From NCBI GenBank assembly GCA_013396635.1, contig WBMW01005037.1, forward strand, positions 1,578,665 to 1,642,664: a stretch of 64,000 nt of DNA, written 5' to 3'. Below the pieces are notes generated by a model. It saw nothing but the letters and a program-made list of their open reading frames with translations, had not been told where the DNA came from and made no database searches. Shown in pieces: positions 22,801 through 35,300 of the stretch (positions within the stretch are counted from its first letter, which is position 1; each line of letters opens with the position of its first letter). The DNA is from Penelope pileata. Lineage: Eukaryota; Chordata; Aves; Galliformes; Cracidae. The position numbers were made by a program, and so were the translations under genes.

Positions 22801-25800
22801 GCTGTTCTCTCGGGAGCACTTGGGTTCTGCGTGGGGTTGGTCTTGGTCTCTGCTCTGTCTGTGACATGCTTTAGGGCTCAGCTGCCTCTGCTGCTGCGTC
22901 TCTGCGTTAGATTTCAAGCTGCAATAAATGGAGATGTATGGGGGAGACAGTGGTGACTCAAAGGCTGCCCCTGCAGTCTTCTGCTGAGGGCCTTGGCTTG
23001 GAAGTGTAGAGAAAAGTTGGAGTTTTGGAAACTAGCAGATAAGGGAGAGGGCTCTGTTACAATGATCACGTGTGTGCAGCACAAACCAAAGTCATTTCAT
23101 CCTTGCATACATCTAGAAATTGAACTCTATCTCCTAAGACAATTTTCTGGTAGGGATGCAAGATCAGAAAACGAAATCTGTTTATTTTCAGTGAGGGGCG
23201 GGGGGGTTTGGTCTGGGCTCTTTCACCCCCTCCTCCTTTATTTTAGCAAATAAAACCTTTCAGGTACAAGAGTGAACCTCTCTCGACCAGAGAGGTGCAG
23301 GAAACGTGAAAAAATGCATTTCTAAACCCGTTCTTCTTTTATGTTTACGGAAGGTGGGCTGGGTGCACTGACGGGTCCTGGCTTGGCAAGCCTGCTTGGG
23401 AGCGGGGGACCCCCGACCAGCAGCTCATCGTCCAGGTAGGACACCCCCTGGGGCCGAGTCTGTCATGTTTTTCTCCCGTCAAGTTGCCACTTAGATGGGA
23501 GGACTGGTGGCCTACTGAGCACAAAATGTAATGGGAATGAAGACTTGTTACCTCTCTAAGATGAGGTTGTTATCCCTTCGTATTGTAAGGGCTTGAAAAG
23601 AAGCTTTTCAAAAAGAAGAAGCCAAACTGTGTTTTGCAGGAAATAATTCCCTGATTGTCTTCCCAGCTCTCGCAGCCAGTCAGCTGCTGTGACACCATCC
23701 TCCACGACCTCTTCCACGCGCGTAACGCCTGCCCCGTCCGTTCCTGCGGCTGCGGCTGTGACCAGCCCGAGCCCCGTCCCGAGTTCGGGGAACGGAACCA
23801 GCTCAGCCACGAGCCCGACCCAGCCCATCCAGCTGAGTGACCTCCAGAACATTTTAGCTACTATGAACGTGCCATCTGGAGCAGGAGGACAGCAAGGTAA
23901 CGGTATTCTGGCCAGGCAGCTCTTGGGCCCAGGAGCTGTTATACTGTCCTGTTCCAAATTGGTTTGAAAGGTCTCTTAAAATTATTACTTATTTTCACTT
24001 GAATGCTGTTTTTCTTGGCTGCTTCAAGAATCTTACTCTCACTCCAAAACAGAGAGGGAGAAAGGATGCCAGCAGTGTGCTGAATATGTTTCAGTACTCC
24101 ACTGACTAGAACATTTCGTTTACATGACAAAATGTGGGGTTTTGTGTGTAGCCTAACAGCCAGCCGTTCATTTCCTTCCTAGTTGACCTGGCAACTGTTC
24201 TGACTCCCGAGATAATGGCTCCCATTCTGGCCAATGCTGAAGTTCAGGAGCGGTTGATGCCTTACCTTCCCTCAGGGGAGTCTCTGCCGCAGACTGCAGA
24301 AGAGATTCAGAACACCCTGACGTCTCCTCAGTTCCAGCAGGTAGTTGCCCAGCTGTCACACATTCCCCTCTCCTCCCCCGTGTCCTGATTCACGTTGCCC
24401 TGCTTTTCCAGATTCCTCCTGCTCTTCAGAGTAGGACGTTGCTCCGTAGAAGTGGAAGGGAGGAGGGACGTGATTTAGTGGAGCACTAGCGGTTCTTCCT
24501 TCCTGTGGTCAGCCCAGGGCAGATCAGAAAGTTTTTTTTACTTTCACTTTTGGATTTGGGCTTTGCCTTTCTTGTTACTGTAACTGCTTTCTGGCGATTG
24601 GCAGCAGAGCAGCAGGGAATTCATTGCTGCCTGTCCAAGAGAGGACTGTAAGCAGTCTCTTTAAAGTTGGGTTACTGAACTGAACACGTAGAAGGGAAGA
24701 GATGGTAGTGTTCATAGCACCACATTCATTTTTTCCTCATGGAAAAACTGGTGCTTAATTCCAAGACTGTCCATTTGGACACACTTTTGTCAGATTAAAT
24801 CTGTTGTGTTACAGAACTAGTTGTACTGATTGAGATCTGCCAACGTGCAAAATTCCATTGGCTAAGAAGAATGTTTTTAGCTTAAACTGTGGCAACTCTT
24901 GTCCAGAAAGACTTCAGAAATGATGTTGTTCATCCATGAAATGACAGCAAATTGTGTGCATGCAGATAAAAGTTTGCTACCCCTGTGCTGGGTGCTGGGA
25001 GGTGTCAGCACTGTGGGTTGTGTTGCTCAGTTCAGCACAGCTTCGTGACCTGTGCTTACTGGCATGTGGTTGGCTAAGAGCAAACCTGTTCCTCGTTACG
25101 AAATACTCCCAGTGCCCGTGGCGTAGAGCAATTCCGAAGCCTGCCACGGTGCAGGAGTTGTTTTGTTTTTTTTAAGGGATAGAGGCTGCTTCCAGTTAGG
25201 CCGTGTGGCCAGTGAGCCATAACAGGGTGTGGAAACGTCACCAGACTGCTCCCCTCGTGCTGTTATACAGCAACCACGCAGTGATGGAGAAACCCAACAC
25301 ACCTGTTTGTGACACTCTTGACTCCAATTTGCAGGCATTGAGCATGTTCAGTGCTGCCTTGGCTTCAGGACAGCTTGGCCCACTGATGAGTCAGTTTGGT
25401 TTACCCGCAGAGGCAGTGGACGCAGCAAATAAAGGAGGTGTGTACCGGTGCTGTTGGCAGCATGATGAGCTGGGGGGGGGTTTGCTTTTTGTTGTTGTTG
25501 CTGTGGTTGTTTTTTGGTTCACCTTTCTGTTTCTTTTGTTTTGTTTTGTTTTCCTCGCTGCACATAGCCATTAAATGTAGATGGTGATGGTTAGCTGGAA
25601 CTGCCCAAAGCTGAGCCTTGTGCTGCTCTTTTTAAAAAAGACGAGTGGCTCAGGTGCTGCCCTGCAGCTGGTGTCCAGCTTGCACTTAGAGAATTCAGTG
25701 TTGTGCAGAGAGATGTGCTGAGCAGCACTGTGGTGGTTTTCTTGAAAGAGCTACCAGTGACTCTGGAAGTGTCAGGCCCCTGGTTTAGGAATGCTTTCTT

Positions 25801-26230
25801 TGTGAGCATCGTTAATGAGTCAGCAGAAGTGAGTGCACAGCTCGGGCCTTAGTGCTGGGAGAGGGGGAAGTGCTGCCTGTCCCTGGTGGGTGTTTAGAAT
25901 CTGTTCCATTATTAAAGTAATTCAGTGTTTAGGCTGCCTGTGCCCAAGGTTAAATTGCATCAGTCCAAATGTTCACTAGGTGGTGAATGAGCATTAAGAT
26001 TTTCTTCTTTGCTAATAGGTGAAACAACTGTTTGCTTTCCAACTGATGACACAGCCTCGTGGGGGACAATGAATTGTGTCCCAGAAAATGCAAAATTAAA
26101 TAACTAATTTGTTTGACTTGTAGATGTAGAAGCATTTGCCAAAGCAATGCAGAACAGTGTGAAGTCAGACCAAAAGGAAGGAGACTCTAAGGACAAGAAA
26201 GATGAAGAGGAAGACATGAGTTTAGATTAA
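19839..26230 (+). CDS. ADRM1: ADRM1 (Rpn13), proteasomal ubiquitin receptor
   Basis: Nine coding exons: 19839-20048, 20298-20414, 20494-20617, 21034-21120, 23354-23435, 23667-23896, 24183-24340, 25335-25437, 26124-26230 (stop TAA 26228-26230). They total 405 codons plus stop, against 407 in human. The ATG is one base inside the exon whose acceptor TTGGCAG ends at 19837, so exon 1 is noncoding. The first three exons encode the Pru domain ([33 protein letters not shown]), which in Rpn13 binds ubiquitin and the 19S subunit Rpn2. The middle exons give a Gly/Ser/Thr/Pro-rich linker. The last exons (about residues 265-390) form the DEUBAD domain that binds and activates UCHL5/UCH37. The end (DEEEDMSLD) is typical. 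It acts in the 26S proteasome in cytosol and nucleus. Confidence 0.96.
21121..23353 (+). other. large ADRM1 intron
   Basis: Intron of 2.2 kb between the exon ending GGLG and the exon starting GLGALTGPG. It contains A and T homopolymers (near 21274 and 21366) and two identical octamer motifs ATGCAAAT at 21849-21856 and 21879-21886. No coding sequence recognised. The acceptor before 23354 (ACGGAAG) is purine-rich for its last bases. Confidence 0.75.
21849..21886 (+). promoter_or_regulatory. paired octamer motifs in ADRM1 intron
   Basis: Two identical copies of CAGATGCAAATCT, each with the POU/octamer consensus ATGCAAAT, 30 bases apart. They may be regulatory or a small local duplication. No function is shown. 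Confidence 0.35.
24341..25334 (+). other. ADRM1 intron
   Basis: About 1 kb between the exons ending TSPQFQQ and starting ALSMFSAAL. No other feature recognised. Confidence 0.8.
25438..26123 (+). other. last ADRM1 intron
   Basis: About 0.7 kb with T-rich low-complexity sequence (GTTGTTGTT, TTTTGTTTTG) near 25486-25552. It splits an Asp codon (G|AT). Confidence 0.8.
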
Positions 26231-26345
26231 GTTATTTGCTCTTCCTTACAGATATCCTAGCTACTAACTTAAAGCAACTGCAGTAGTATTACTAACTTCA
26301 TATTATGCTTATATAAATCTACAAATAAAGGAATTTTCTTTATCT
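26231..26345 (+). other. ADRM1: ADRM1 3' UTR
   Basis: Short UTR of about 115 bases from the stop at 26230 past the AATAAA at 26324-26329. The exact cleavage position is inferred. Confidence 0.75.
26324..26329 (+). terminator. ADRM1: ADRM1 polyadenylation signal AATAAA
   Basis: Canonical hexamer about 94 bases after the stop codon, followed by a T-rich stretch. Confidence 0.8.
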
Positions 26346-26882
26346 GCCATACTGTTTATTCTCAGTCTGTTTATTGTGCACTGAAGCAGTACTCGCTCTT
26401 TATTTTTAGTGGTTTCTTACTGCTTGGTTTTGATGCTTTTGGTATCAGGCTAGCTCAGTTCTTCAGGTTGCCCTGTGGTGAAAGGTTAGAGGCTGAGAAC
26501 TGGGCTTGTGAGAGCTGTTGGGAGTGCAGGAGTGCGCTGCTGGCTGCTGCCCAGCTCCAAGCCCACCAAGTCACGACCTGCCAGGTGACGCTGGTACTGT
26601 CCTGTGTGTGCTGCTGCAAGGGGTGTCCTGGCCCGAGTGCAGGACTTCACCTTTGAACAGTTTCACTCTCAGGAACATGAGAGCACTGCTGCCACTGGGA
26701 ATGGCAGCTCCTTGTGGCACTGCCTGAGGGGAACTGCCTGGGGCAAATACAGGCAGAGCACCCTTACTGCAGCACTGCCTGCATCAGTCTCCCACTTGCT
26801 CTTTCCAGTAAAGTGAAAGAGAATAACACAAAACTTTCTTTTTTGACTCCGAAGTATGTACCAGTGATTTACAAAGACCATC
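26346..26882. other. intergenic stretch between convergent ADRM1 and LAMA5 3' ends
   Basis: About 0.5 kb with no gene recognised. It is where transcripts from both strands run toward each other. The LAMA5 3' boundary is uncertain, so part of this may be UTR. Confidence 0.55.
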
Positions 26883-27027
26883 TTTAATACTACAACTTAA
26901 AAACAGGCCATAATTACATTTAAGATGGACATGTTACAAACCCATTTTACAATATTTACCCCTCATAAAAAAACAATATATAAGTTATAAGTCCATTTCA
27001 GAAGCAAGATTTTGTCCCCCAGTGGCT

Positions 27028-27058
27028 AGATATATATATATACACACAAATATATATA
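27028..27058. repeat. TA/CA microsatellite
   Basis: Alternating TATATATATATACACACA and ATATATATAT near the 3' end of LAMA5. Confidence 0.85.
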
Positions 27059-27220
27059 TGATGTGTAAGTGCACAAGTGAACTAAGTGTCTCAGGAGAAA
27101 AATGTGTTTTTTCAAGTGAAGACTGCACTACAGCAGGAGTGAGTGAGGCTGAACAGGAGAAGGCAGCTGGTGGCAGGGCAGGTGACTGCAGTGACATTGC
27201 AGATCTGGACAGAGGTACCC

Positions 27221-27226
27221 TTTATT
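27221..27226 (-). terminator. LAMA5: candidate LAMA5 polyadenylation signal
   Basis: TTTATT on the + strand is AATAAA on the LAMA5 strand, about 830 bases after the stop codon. It is the only canonical hexamer I noticed downstream in the expected range. Confidence 0.4.
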
Positions 27227-28057
27227 TCTTCCCTTTCAAGCAACAGTTTCTTGCTTCATACAGCAGGACTTTTGTCAGTGTATCTAAGTGCTGAATGCAA
27301 CTGCAGAGAGTTCAGAGCAGCATTGGTGGTGTCCTGCTTCCCCTCAGCAGTTCTTCCAGCCTATTTTGTTCCTTTTTTTTTTTAATTCATATAAATTAAT
27401 CTGATAGGTAGATGCTAATTCTGTGAGCAGAATTTTGTCCAAGGTCCCCCTTGCAGAGCTCTTTACTTGCACAGCAGTAGCAGGTGAACACAGACTGACT
27501 TTGGGGGGGAGGGTTAATGCATCCTTGCTTACAAAAACACAAAAGTGACTGAATTAATCCAGTTTGTCTTAATTGCATTACAAAACAAACTGCCTGCAGC
27601 CTTTAGCAGAAGGCAGTCTGTGACTTATTAATAGCCTCAACTGTTCAGTGAGCTAAACCTATGTGCACTGTAAGTGGGGGGTACAGGGACCAGGATTTAG
27701 GACGTGGTGCACAGCTGCTGCGAGGACAGTTGCTCTCAGCCCGAGCTGTGTGTCTGCACGAGCCCTGTTGCAGATGCTTGACCACTGGGGAAGGAGTCAG
27801 ACCCATCTCCACACCCTGCTCCAAATTTTTGGTTATATTCGTGAAAAGATGCCCCTGAAGCGCCCCCTTCTTTTCACCTTCCTCACCTGCCCTCCTTCCC
27901 CATGGATTCGTGGCCCCTCCCTGCTTTTGGCCCCAGACTGGGGCTGCAGGCTGCTGCTGCCGGCACCGGAGGGCGGGTGTTTCACCGGAGCCAGCAGGCA
28001 GCTGGGGCGCAGGGAGCAGCGCAGCTCTCTGCTGTCAGGCTGTCCACGGAGGTGCAC

Positions 28058-29365
28058 TTACAGCACGGGGCAACCCCTGAGGCCAACAGAGCCCCGGACA
28101 GTCCCGGTGTGCAGCAGGTCCACGTGGCTGTGGTTCACCAGCAGATTCCTTATGCAGCCCACGTAGGGAGGGAGGGGAGGTAACGCTGGCACTGCGCTGG
28201 CCTTGTCTGCTTCTGCAGAAGGAGCAAATAAAAGCAGGCATTAGTCTGGCTAATAACAGAGCAGGGGATTAAGTAAAAGTACATCTTAACTTGCAACAAC
28301 AATAATATCTCTCTGGGTATTTTGTTCTGTAGTGCGTCTTTCCCAACTCACCTGGCAGCTGTCCCACGCAGAGCGTTGCCCGCGTGCTGGGTGCAGGAGG
28401 CTGGCTGGGTCCCACCACGTAGCTTCTTTCTGCGTCCACTTCAAGCCCGATTATGTTTTTCCTTTTGGTAACTTAGAAAAGAAGCAGCAGTCAGGCAGTG
28501 CTGCTGGCTGGAGCCAAGGCTGGGACGGGCCCGGGAGTGGCACAGGGCAGCCCTGGCCTTGCTCCATGACCCAGTACCCACCCCACCCCTGCAGCTCACC
28601 AGGTCTGACAGCACTGACAAGATCAGGCAAGGACTCTAATTAGTAAATTAATTAATTAATGGCAGCTGCAATCTCCCAAATTAAGTGCATACAGGTGGGA
28701 GCTGGGGTTTAAATACCCAAGGAAGGGTGCTGGGCTGCCCTTAGTAGATGTGGGCAGAGCAGCAGCCCAGGTGCTGTCACCTCACCTGTGATGGTGTGCC
28801 ACTGCCCGTCACACAGAGATGGGCACGTCACCGACGTGGAGAACTCATCAGCCCCGGTGTTTGCTCTCAGAGTGACCTAGCATGGAGAGAAACCCATCAG
28901 AGCTCGCTGAACTGAGTGTGGTGGGCAGGAGATGGCCTCCGCTATGGGGGAGCTGCCCTTCCTGCTACCTTCGTCTCCTCCATGTACAGCAGGAGATGGT
29001 GGCTCCTCCTTGTGCCGATGTGGAAGATGAGCCCTGAGGCACTGCGGGGACGGACTTCCAGTGTCATCTCCATGTCCTGCTCAGTTGCCACTGCATCGGC
29101 TGGAAATGCAGCCCCATTGGTGAGAAGGGGGACAAGGCACCTCCCACCAGCCACATCTTCCCACTGCCAGGAGTGTGGGGACCACCCTGGGCTGCTGCGG
29201 GGTACCTAGGATGACGGACCCGCCGTCCGCAGCGAAGACGACCCCGCTCTCCAGAGCACCCTCGTAGCACGGTGTCACCCCAAAGGTGTGCAAGGGGGTA
29301 TCCAGGGGCTTCCCGTCCAGCTGTGGGTTCCTCAGGCAGCCATCAAAGCTGGAGGCTGATGTGTC
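28058..29365 (-). other. LAMA5: LAMA5 LG5 domain exons and LG4/LG5 junction
   Basis: Exons 29206-29365, 28969-29099, 28786-28876, 28352-28471 and 28058-28212. The first ends LG4 (SSFDGCLRNPQLDGKPLDTP) and starts LG5 (ESGVVFAADGGSVIL). The others give LTLEVRPRSASGLIFHIGTR (EMT start), TSVTCPSLCDGQWH and GLEVDAERSYVVGP. The end is YVGCIRNLLVNHSHVDLL to RGCPVL. Laminin G sandwiches of this type bind heparan sulfate and dystroglycan in other chains. The penultimate exon uses an AAG acceptor (CTAAG). Confidence 0.93.
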
Positions 29366-32300
29366 CTGCAGAGAGGCCGTGGGAGTGAGCGTGGAGGGGT
29401 GTGGGGCAGTGCTGTGGGACAGAGCCGGCAGAGGTGGGGTGACGGCGGGGGAACACCAAGCCCTTACCGGTACGTGAGCCTTGGCTTTTCCATCTGGGAC
29501 TCCCCCAATGTACAGGGGGGTCCGGGTCATAAAAGGCCCTGCAGCGGCCACTGCAGCACCCTGGGCTCGCAGCCCGTCGATGACCAGCTGGGCTCGGCTC
29601 TGGTCTCTGCTGAAGAAGACCTGCAAGGAGCAAAGGTGGGTGTCAGGGCTGGGGGCTTCCTGGGCTGTGAGAAGCTTTGAGGAGAGCGAAATGGGTCAGT
29701 GAGGCCCTGCCACACCCCAGTGCTGTGCTCACCGTGTGCCACCGCCGGTCCCGGTACTTGTCTTTGCTGCGGATGCGCAGCCGGCGCCCGCCGATGTCCA
29801 CCAGGAAGACGAAGCGTCCATTGGAGACATAGAGAGCCATGAAGGTGCCCCGCTTGCCCGCCACGTAGAAGAGCAGCCCGTTGGAGGAGTTCAGCTTCAC
29901 CTCCAGGGAGAAATGGGACCTGCAGGGACAGGAAGGTGACAGGAGCACCCTGCATCCCACCACTGCAAAGGGCGAGCGATGGTTCCCAGGGCTGAGCCCA
30001 TGTGGGACGGGCATGGAGTGAGAGCTTCACCTCTGGCTGAAGGAGGCCGGGATCTCCTCGAATTCCCAGCGGCTGCCCCGGGAGCCTCCGAAGCGGAAGG
30101 CGCCCTCGGCCGCGTGGGGCTGTGGCTGGCAGAGCCTGGCCTGGTCATGGCGGCGGTCCTTGGAGCTGGGCCTGCTGGACACCTGCATGGGGCACACCAA
30201 GGAACCGGGTGAGGGGACCATCCCTGCGGGTGTCACAGAGCTGAGCTGCCCACTGAGGGGCAATGGTGGTGGTTGGAGAGGATGTGGGGAGCTCTGACAG
30301 CAGCTGGTACCTTGGGTTTCCTTCTGTCCTTCTTCAGAGCGGCTCTGAGCTGCTGTGGCTGCTCGCCCCAGGGACAGCTCATGGTGACGTTGATGCTCTC
30401 CACGTTCTGCTGCAGGTCCACCACCATCTGCGGCTCCGACCTCCTACACACAGAGGGAAGAGGGTCCCATCACTGTGCCAGCGAAAGGCAGGGCAGGGCT
30501 GAACCCTGCTCCCCAGGAAGCAGCACGGCGATGCTTACCGCTTGACAAAGACGTTCCCGATGCAGCCGGTGAGGTTGCTGAGAGCACTGGGCTCTGGAGA
30601 GCCCCCGAGCTGGAAGAGTGCCCTCGTATCCTGCTGCCGCCGCTGCCTTTGGCTGGGCCTGGCCCCTGCCCCACCGCCCTGCAGCTCGTCATCCACGTAC
30701 AGCCGCACCCTGCGGGGCAGGAGCGCAATGAGCAGGGCCCAGGGCTGCAGGCCCCTCGGTGCCCGCACACCGCCGGGACACGTACCCGCGGGCGTCGCTG
30801 TAGAAGGCCACATAGTGGGTCCTGTCATCTGCATAGGTGTTCTCAGTGGTGACTTTGGTTTCCAGCAGGTTCAAGGCCAGCTGGCCCCTCTGCAGGGACA
30901 CCTGGCACGTCCCCTCCTGCAGAAAGCATCGTACCATTGCTGGGCAGCTGAGCCCCAAGGAAGGGCCCTTTTACTCACTGCCCTCCAAGAGCCCACAGTG
31001 CAGATTTCACCCCTTTATCCCCAACTCACACTTAAAAATCCCTCCCATTCCCAAGCTGGAGCATCCCCAGAGTGCGAGCTGACATTTCTGCCCCACTGCC
31101 AGGAGCAGTGGGGGACCCCGGGTGCCCACCTGCGTAGCGTGGTGGTACAGCAGCCCCTCACGCTGGCTCGTCTGGAAGCTGAAGCCGCTGTAGAAGTCCC
31201 GCAGCCCTGGCACGTCCTTCAGAGCCAGGGTCAGGTAGCCGTAGCCGTGGACGCTGACGGAGCGAGCCACCTGTGAGGGACACCATGGACGTGAGGTGAG
31301 TGCCAGCCCCTGCACTGCTATGGCCAACCTTGAGAGGCACCTTGCATGGCCCCTGCACTGAGGGGCCATGGGGTTTACGCTTGGTTTCTGCATGAAAAGG
31401 AGACTGGGCCTGTCCCAGGGTCCTGTGCTCCTTTCCCTGATGGAGCCCTTCCCCAGCTGCTGGGTCACTGCGCTTACCAGCAGGTCCGAGGTGCACCCGT
31501 AGCTCACACCAACGGTGTTCATGCGCTTCAGGTCAACGTATTTGCCGAGAGCCTTCAAGCCCTTCATGCAGCCCCGAATGGGCCCACCCATGGGGAAGAG
31601 TGCCTTCAAGCTGCAGGAGAAGCAGACAGTGTTAACAGGACAGCCCCACGCAGGATCTGCCCCTGCAGCCCCCCCCACACAGCACTTGGGAAGGACACAT
31701 GATGGCCAGGTGTGGCTGCAGTGCCTCATCCTGCTGCACAGCACCCAGCTTAGCTAAGGAGGGCTCAGTGACACCCACCAGCACCTCATCCCTCACTGGA
31801 GATGTCCTGTCCTCAAGCCCACGGTGATGGGCATGAAGAGGAAGCTTCCCCTGGAGCTCCAGCAGCCCTGGATGTGGCTGGGGAAGGGCCAGGGTCACCC
31901 CCAAGCACTGTGGAGACGAAGATGGGGGCTGGACCCACCTGGGGGGCAGCACCGTGGGGGGCACTCCGCCCAGGTAGTAGGAGACAGCGTTCTCCAGGGA
32001 GTTCTCCTGCTCCACCATGAAGATGGTGAGGCGCTCCAGCCGCACCAGGATGCGCTTCTTGTTGTTCATTTTGAGGAGGAATATCTGGATCTGCAGAGCA
32101 GAGGAGAAAAATGACCCCTTGGCCTGGACAATTGGGTCCATCAGAGAGGAGAGCACGAGGTGTCCAGCTCATGTCTCCTAGCGAAGAACACCCAAAAGGG
32201 AGGCCCAGAGCCTGCAGGCTTCCACCCTTCTCCCAGAACAAGGGCCAGATGCCCAGCTGGCATTCTGGGTGAAGAGCCAGCCCCCAGCAGAGCCCCTGCT

Positions 32301-35300
32301 CCCCCTTACCGCTTTGTTCGTGGCGCTGCTGATGGTGAGGGAGGAGGAGTTGCTGCTGGGTTTTGCCATCTCCAGGCCCGTGCTGAAGTCATAGTAAAGC
32401 ACCAGCTTCCCATCGCGGATGGCCAGACACAGGAACTGACCCTGGGGGAGGCAGGTTGGATGCTCAGCCCCACGCCTTGGTGCTGAGCCCAACCTGTCTT
32501 TTAGCAGGTCCCACTGCTGGTGCCTCGACCCATCACTGTGACAGTGATGAGGGATTCATGTGCGAGCAGCATCCCTGAGCTGGGGGAACAGAGGTGGCAC
32601 TGCAAGTTGGAAATGCTCCTCACAGCACTGACTGCACCAGGGAATCCTGGCCCAGCTCAAAAGCTCCGTGTATGGGTGCTTTTGGACTTCAGGGCAAGTC
32701 CCTCTGGCACCAGACAAGTGGTTGCTTCAGCCCTGAGGTCTGTGTCCAGATCTCTTGTGACTTCTAACAACAGTGCAGAAGTACTGCTCCAAACAGCACT
32801 AACATCTCCACAGCCATCATTTCCCCACTGCCCTGAACTGGGAACACCTGCAGGTAGGCTGGGATTGCCCCATCCCACTGGCTGAGGGGTGAAGGTTCCC
32901 CAAGGGGAGTGGACACCTGCCTGATTCTCCAGGAAGAAGAGGATGCCGTTGTAGGAGACAATCCGGATCTCCTGCTCGAAGCGCTTGGTTGTGCCAAACT
33001 GGCTCTCAAACTTGATCTCTGCGTAACCAGTACCATCAAAGTAGGAGCCATCAGTCAGCCAGGGATCTCCTGTGGACTTGGACCTGAAGAATGCAAGAAG
33101 AGACATGGGGCATCACTCCAAAGCCAACTGCTGCACTCCGGGGCAGCCAAGGGTCAGGGTGAGCCCCTGGGAGAGGTGCTGCCCTGGCTGCAGGGTCCTA
33201 CCTTGCACAGGGCTTCTCGGCAGTGGTATCCAGCTGGAAGGTGTGCTGGAAGTTGTACAGACTCACCACCTCCTCGTTCAGTGTGTCCAGCTCCAGGCAC
33301 CCACGGTAGTTGGGATAACGCAGCATCGGAGGAGGCTGGGAATGGAGCCAGATGGTTTGATTTTGGTTTCCTTATGAAATCAAGGGATCCCCTCCCAAGA
33401 AGCTCCATAGATATTGCTGATACCTCCTAGGAAACCGTGCCTCCCTCCCTGCTGCCCATCTCACCGTGAAGCTGGAGGGGTAGCCGCCCACGTAGAAGAT
33501 GACGTTGTGAGGGTCGAGGTTGAGCAGCCCCTGCTCCCCCTTGGCCACGCTGTCTCCCTTGGTCTCATCCACCGTCTGCCTTTCCACGATCACCGACATC
33601 TGCCCGTACTGCAGGATCCTGTGGTGGGGATGGGTGGTCAAATCAAGTCAAGATGCATAAAGAGGAGCCAGCCTTGTCCCAGGAGCCCCACAGCAGCAGT
33701 GCATTAGGAGTCAGCACTTGTTTTATCAGTTCAGTGCTGCCCCAAGGCTGGACAGACTCCCCACAAAGAGCACCAGCCTGAAGGCAACCCCCAGACTCTC
33801 TGTGATGAGGTGAGACACCATTTCCATGATAATTTTTTGAGTCATCTCAGTGTGGATCATTTGGGCACAGCACTACCCACACGTGCTGTGGTGACAGGCT
33901 CCCAGGGAGACTCCTCAGAACGTGTCCCACCTGTTGATGCTGATGGCAGCAAACTGCTCTCCAATCTCCTCATCGACGGTGAGGGAAGCGGGCTCCTCGT
34001 TGCCCAGTTTGTAGACCCACTGCACTTTGCGGTCCTTGAGCACGATTCCCAGGTAGTCTCCAGTGGCCTGAATGCAGGGAGAGACAGGGCCACACGCTGG
34101 CATTTAGGATGGGCAGGAGCACCAAGCAATGCTCTCCCTGGTGCACCAGAGGCAGGGAGCAGCAGAATGTGGGGAAAAAAACTCCTGATTCCTTGTGTGC
34201 CCGGGGCTGCACTGGCCCAACTGCCCTCATTTGTGCTGCTCTCCCCATCTGCCTCGGGCCAGGCTGATGGCTGCACCCCTGGCCTGATGTCCAGGCATGA
34301 CCCCCATCGATGCTGCTACCCTCCTCCTGCCTGTGCTGTCCCATCTCACCTCCCGGCTGCCCAGGTACAGCACGAACCGCCCCTCCTCTGCCCCATCCGG
34401 ATGGCTCCTGGGCTCAGGGTTTTGGATGTAGAATTTGAGGGATGTGTAGGCTGCCAAATCCTGCAGGTTGCTGGGCATCCGGACCTGCACGCCTGAGCTG
34501 CCGTTGAACTTCATGGGGACTTTCACCTGGAGGGAAATAAATCCAATCCCAAAGGGCTGAAAGCACTGCTGCCACCTCTTGTGCCCCACAGCTCTTCCAA
34601 GTGCACTTTTGGGAGTTTCCCATGAGAAAGCAATCCTGCGTGGTAGCCCCAGAGCTATTCCAGATACCCCTCCAATTCACAGAGCCCCCTGGGGTAAGCC
34701 CTCATTCACCCCAAGCCCACCTTGCTGGCCGCGTTCCGCGCCTGCGTGATGAGCTGCCGGATGCGCACGATGTTCTCTGACACGGTGGCATTCTTGTTCC
34801 TCCTGTTCTCCAGGCTACTCAGCTTCCCCAGCAGCAGCGGGATGGTGCTTTCCAGGCTGGACACTGCAGTGAGAGAGGAGCCAGTGGTTCTGAGTGTTAG
34901 TGAGACAATGCATACAGCTTCCTGCATTAAAGGTACAGGTAATATATGAATTGCAGACTGAGATTATAAGCAAAGGGACAGGAGCTGAAGCACCCAGTGC
35001 TGGCCTCCCCGTTTCCCTACACTTTTGACTTGGAGCAGCAAAGCACAGCTTTCAAAAGCATTGCACTCAGCCCCAGCAGCTGAGCAGGATCAGAACTCAC
35101 CAGACTTCCTGGCGTCTTGGACTGCCTGGTTCAGATCTTCGTTTTGAAGGCCTCCGTATTGGTCTTTCCACTCGTCCAGATTCTTCTTCATGCTGCTCAG
35201 GGTATCTTCCACTCTCGCAGCTGTTTCGTTGGCCTCTGTGGCCGCTGCTTTGGCATTCTGGATTGTCTCCTTTGTGTCCTCTGGAAAGACAAACAAATCT

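Larger units (their letters stand above)
26883..28057 (-). other. LAMA5: LAMA5 3' UTR (extent uncertain)
   Basis: Sequence downstream of the LAMA5 stop codon on the - strand. Candidate signals, read on the - strand, are ATTAAA at 27381-27386, AATAAA at 27221-27226 and ATTAAA at 26883-26888. These would give UTRs of roughly 0.7, 0.85 and 1.2 kb. I cannot tell which is used. A TA/CA microsatellite (27028-27058) lies within it. Confidence 0.5.

Noticed and set aside
28942..29154. Reading the LG5 exon through its acceptor as a longer coding segment
   Set aside because: The frame continues into the intron by chance. The CCAG acceptor just above 29099 and the split Ala codon fix the exon start.
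30542..31276. 244-codon open frame on the + strand, and the similar one at 33810-34496
   Set aside because: Antisense shadows of LAMA5 LG exons, which are well supported on the - strand.
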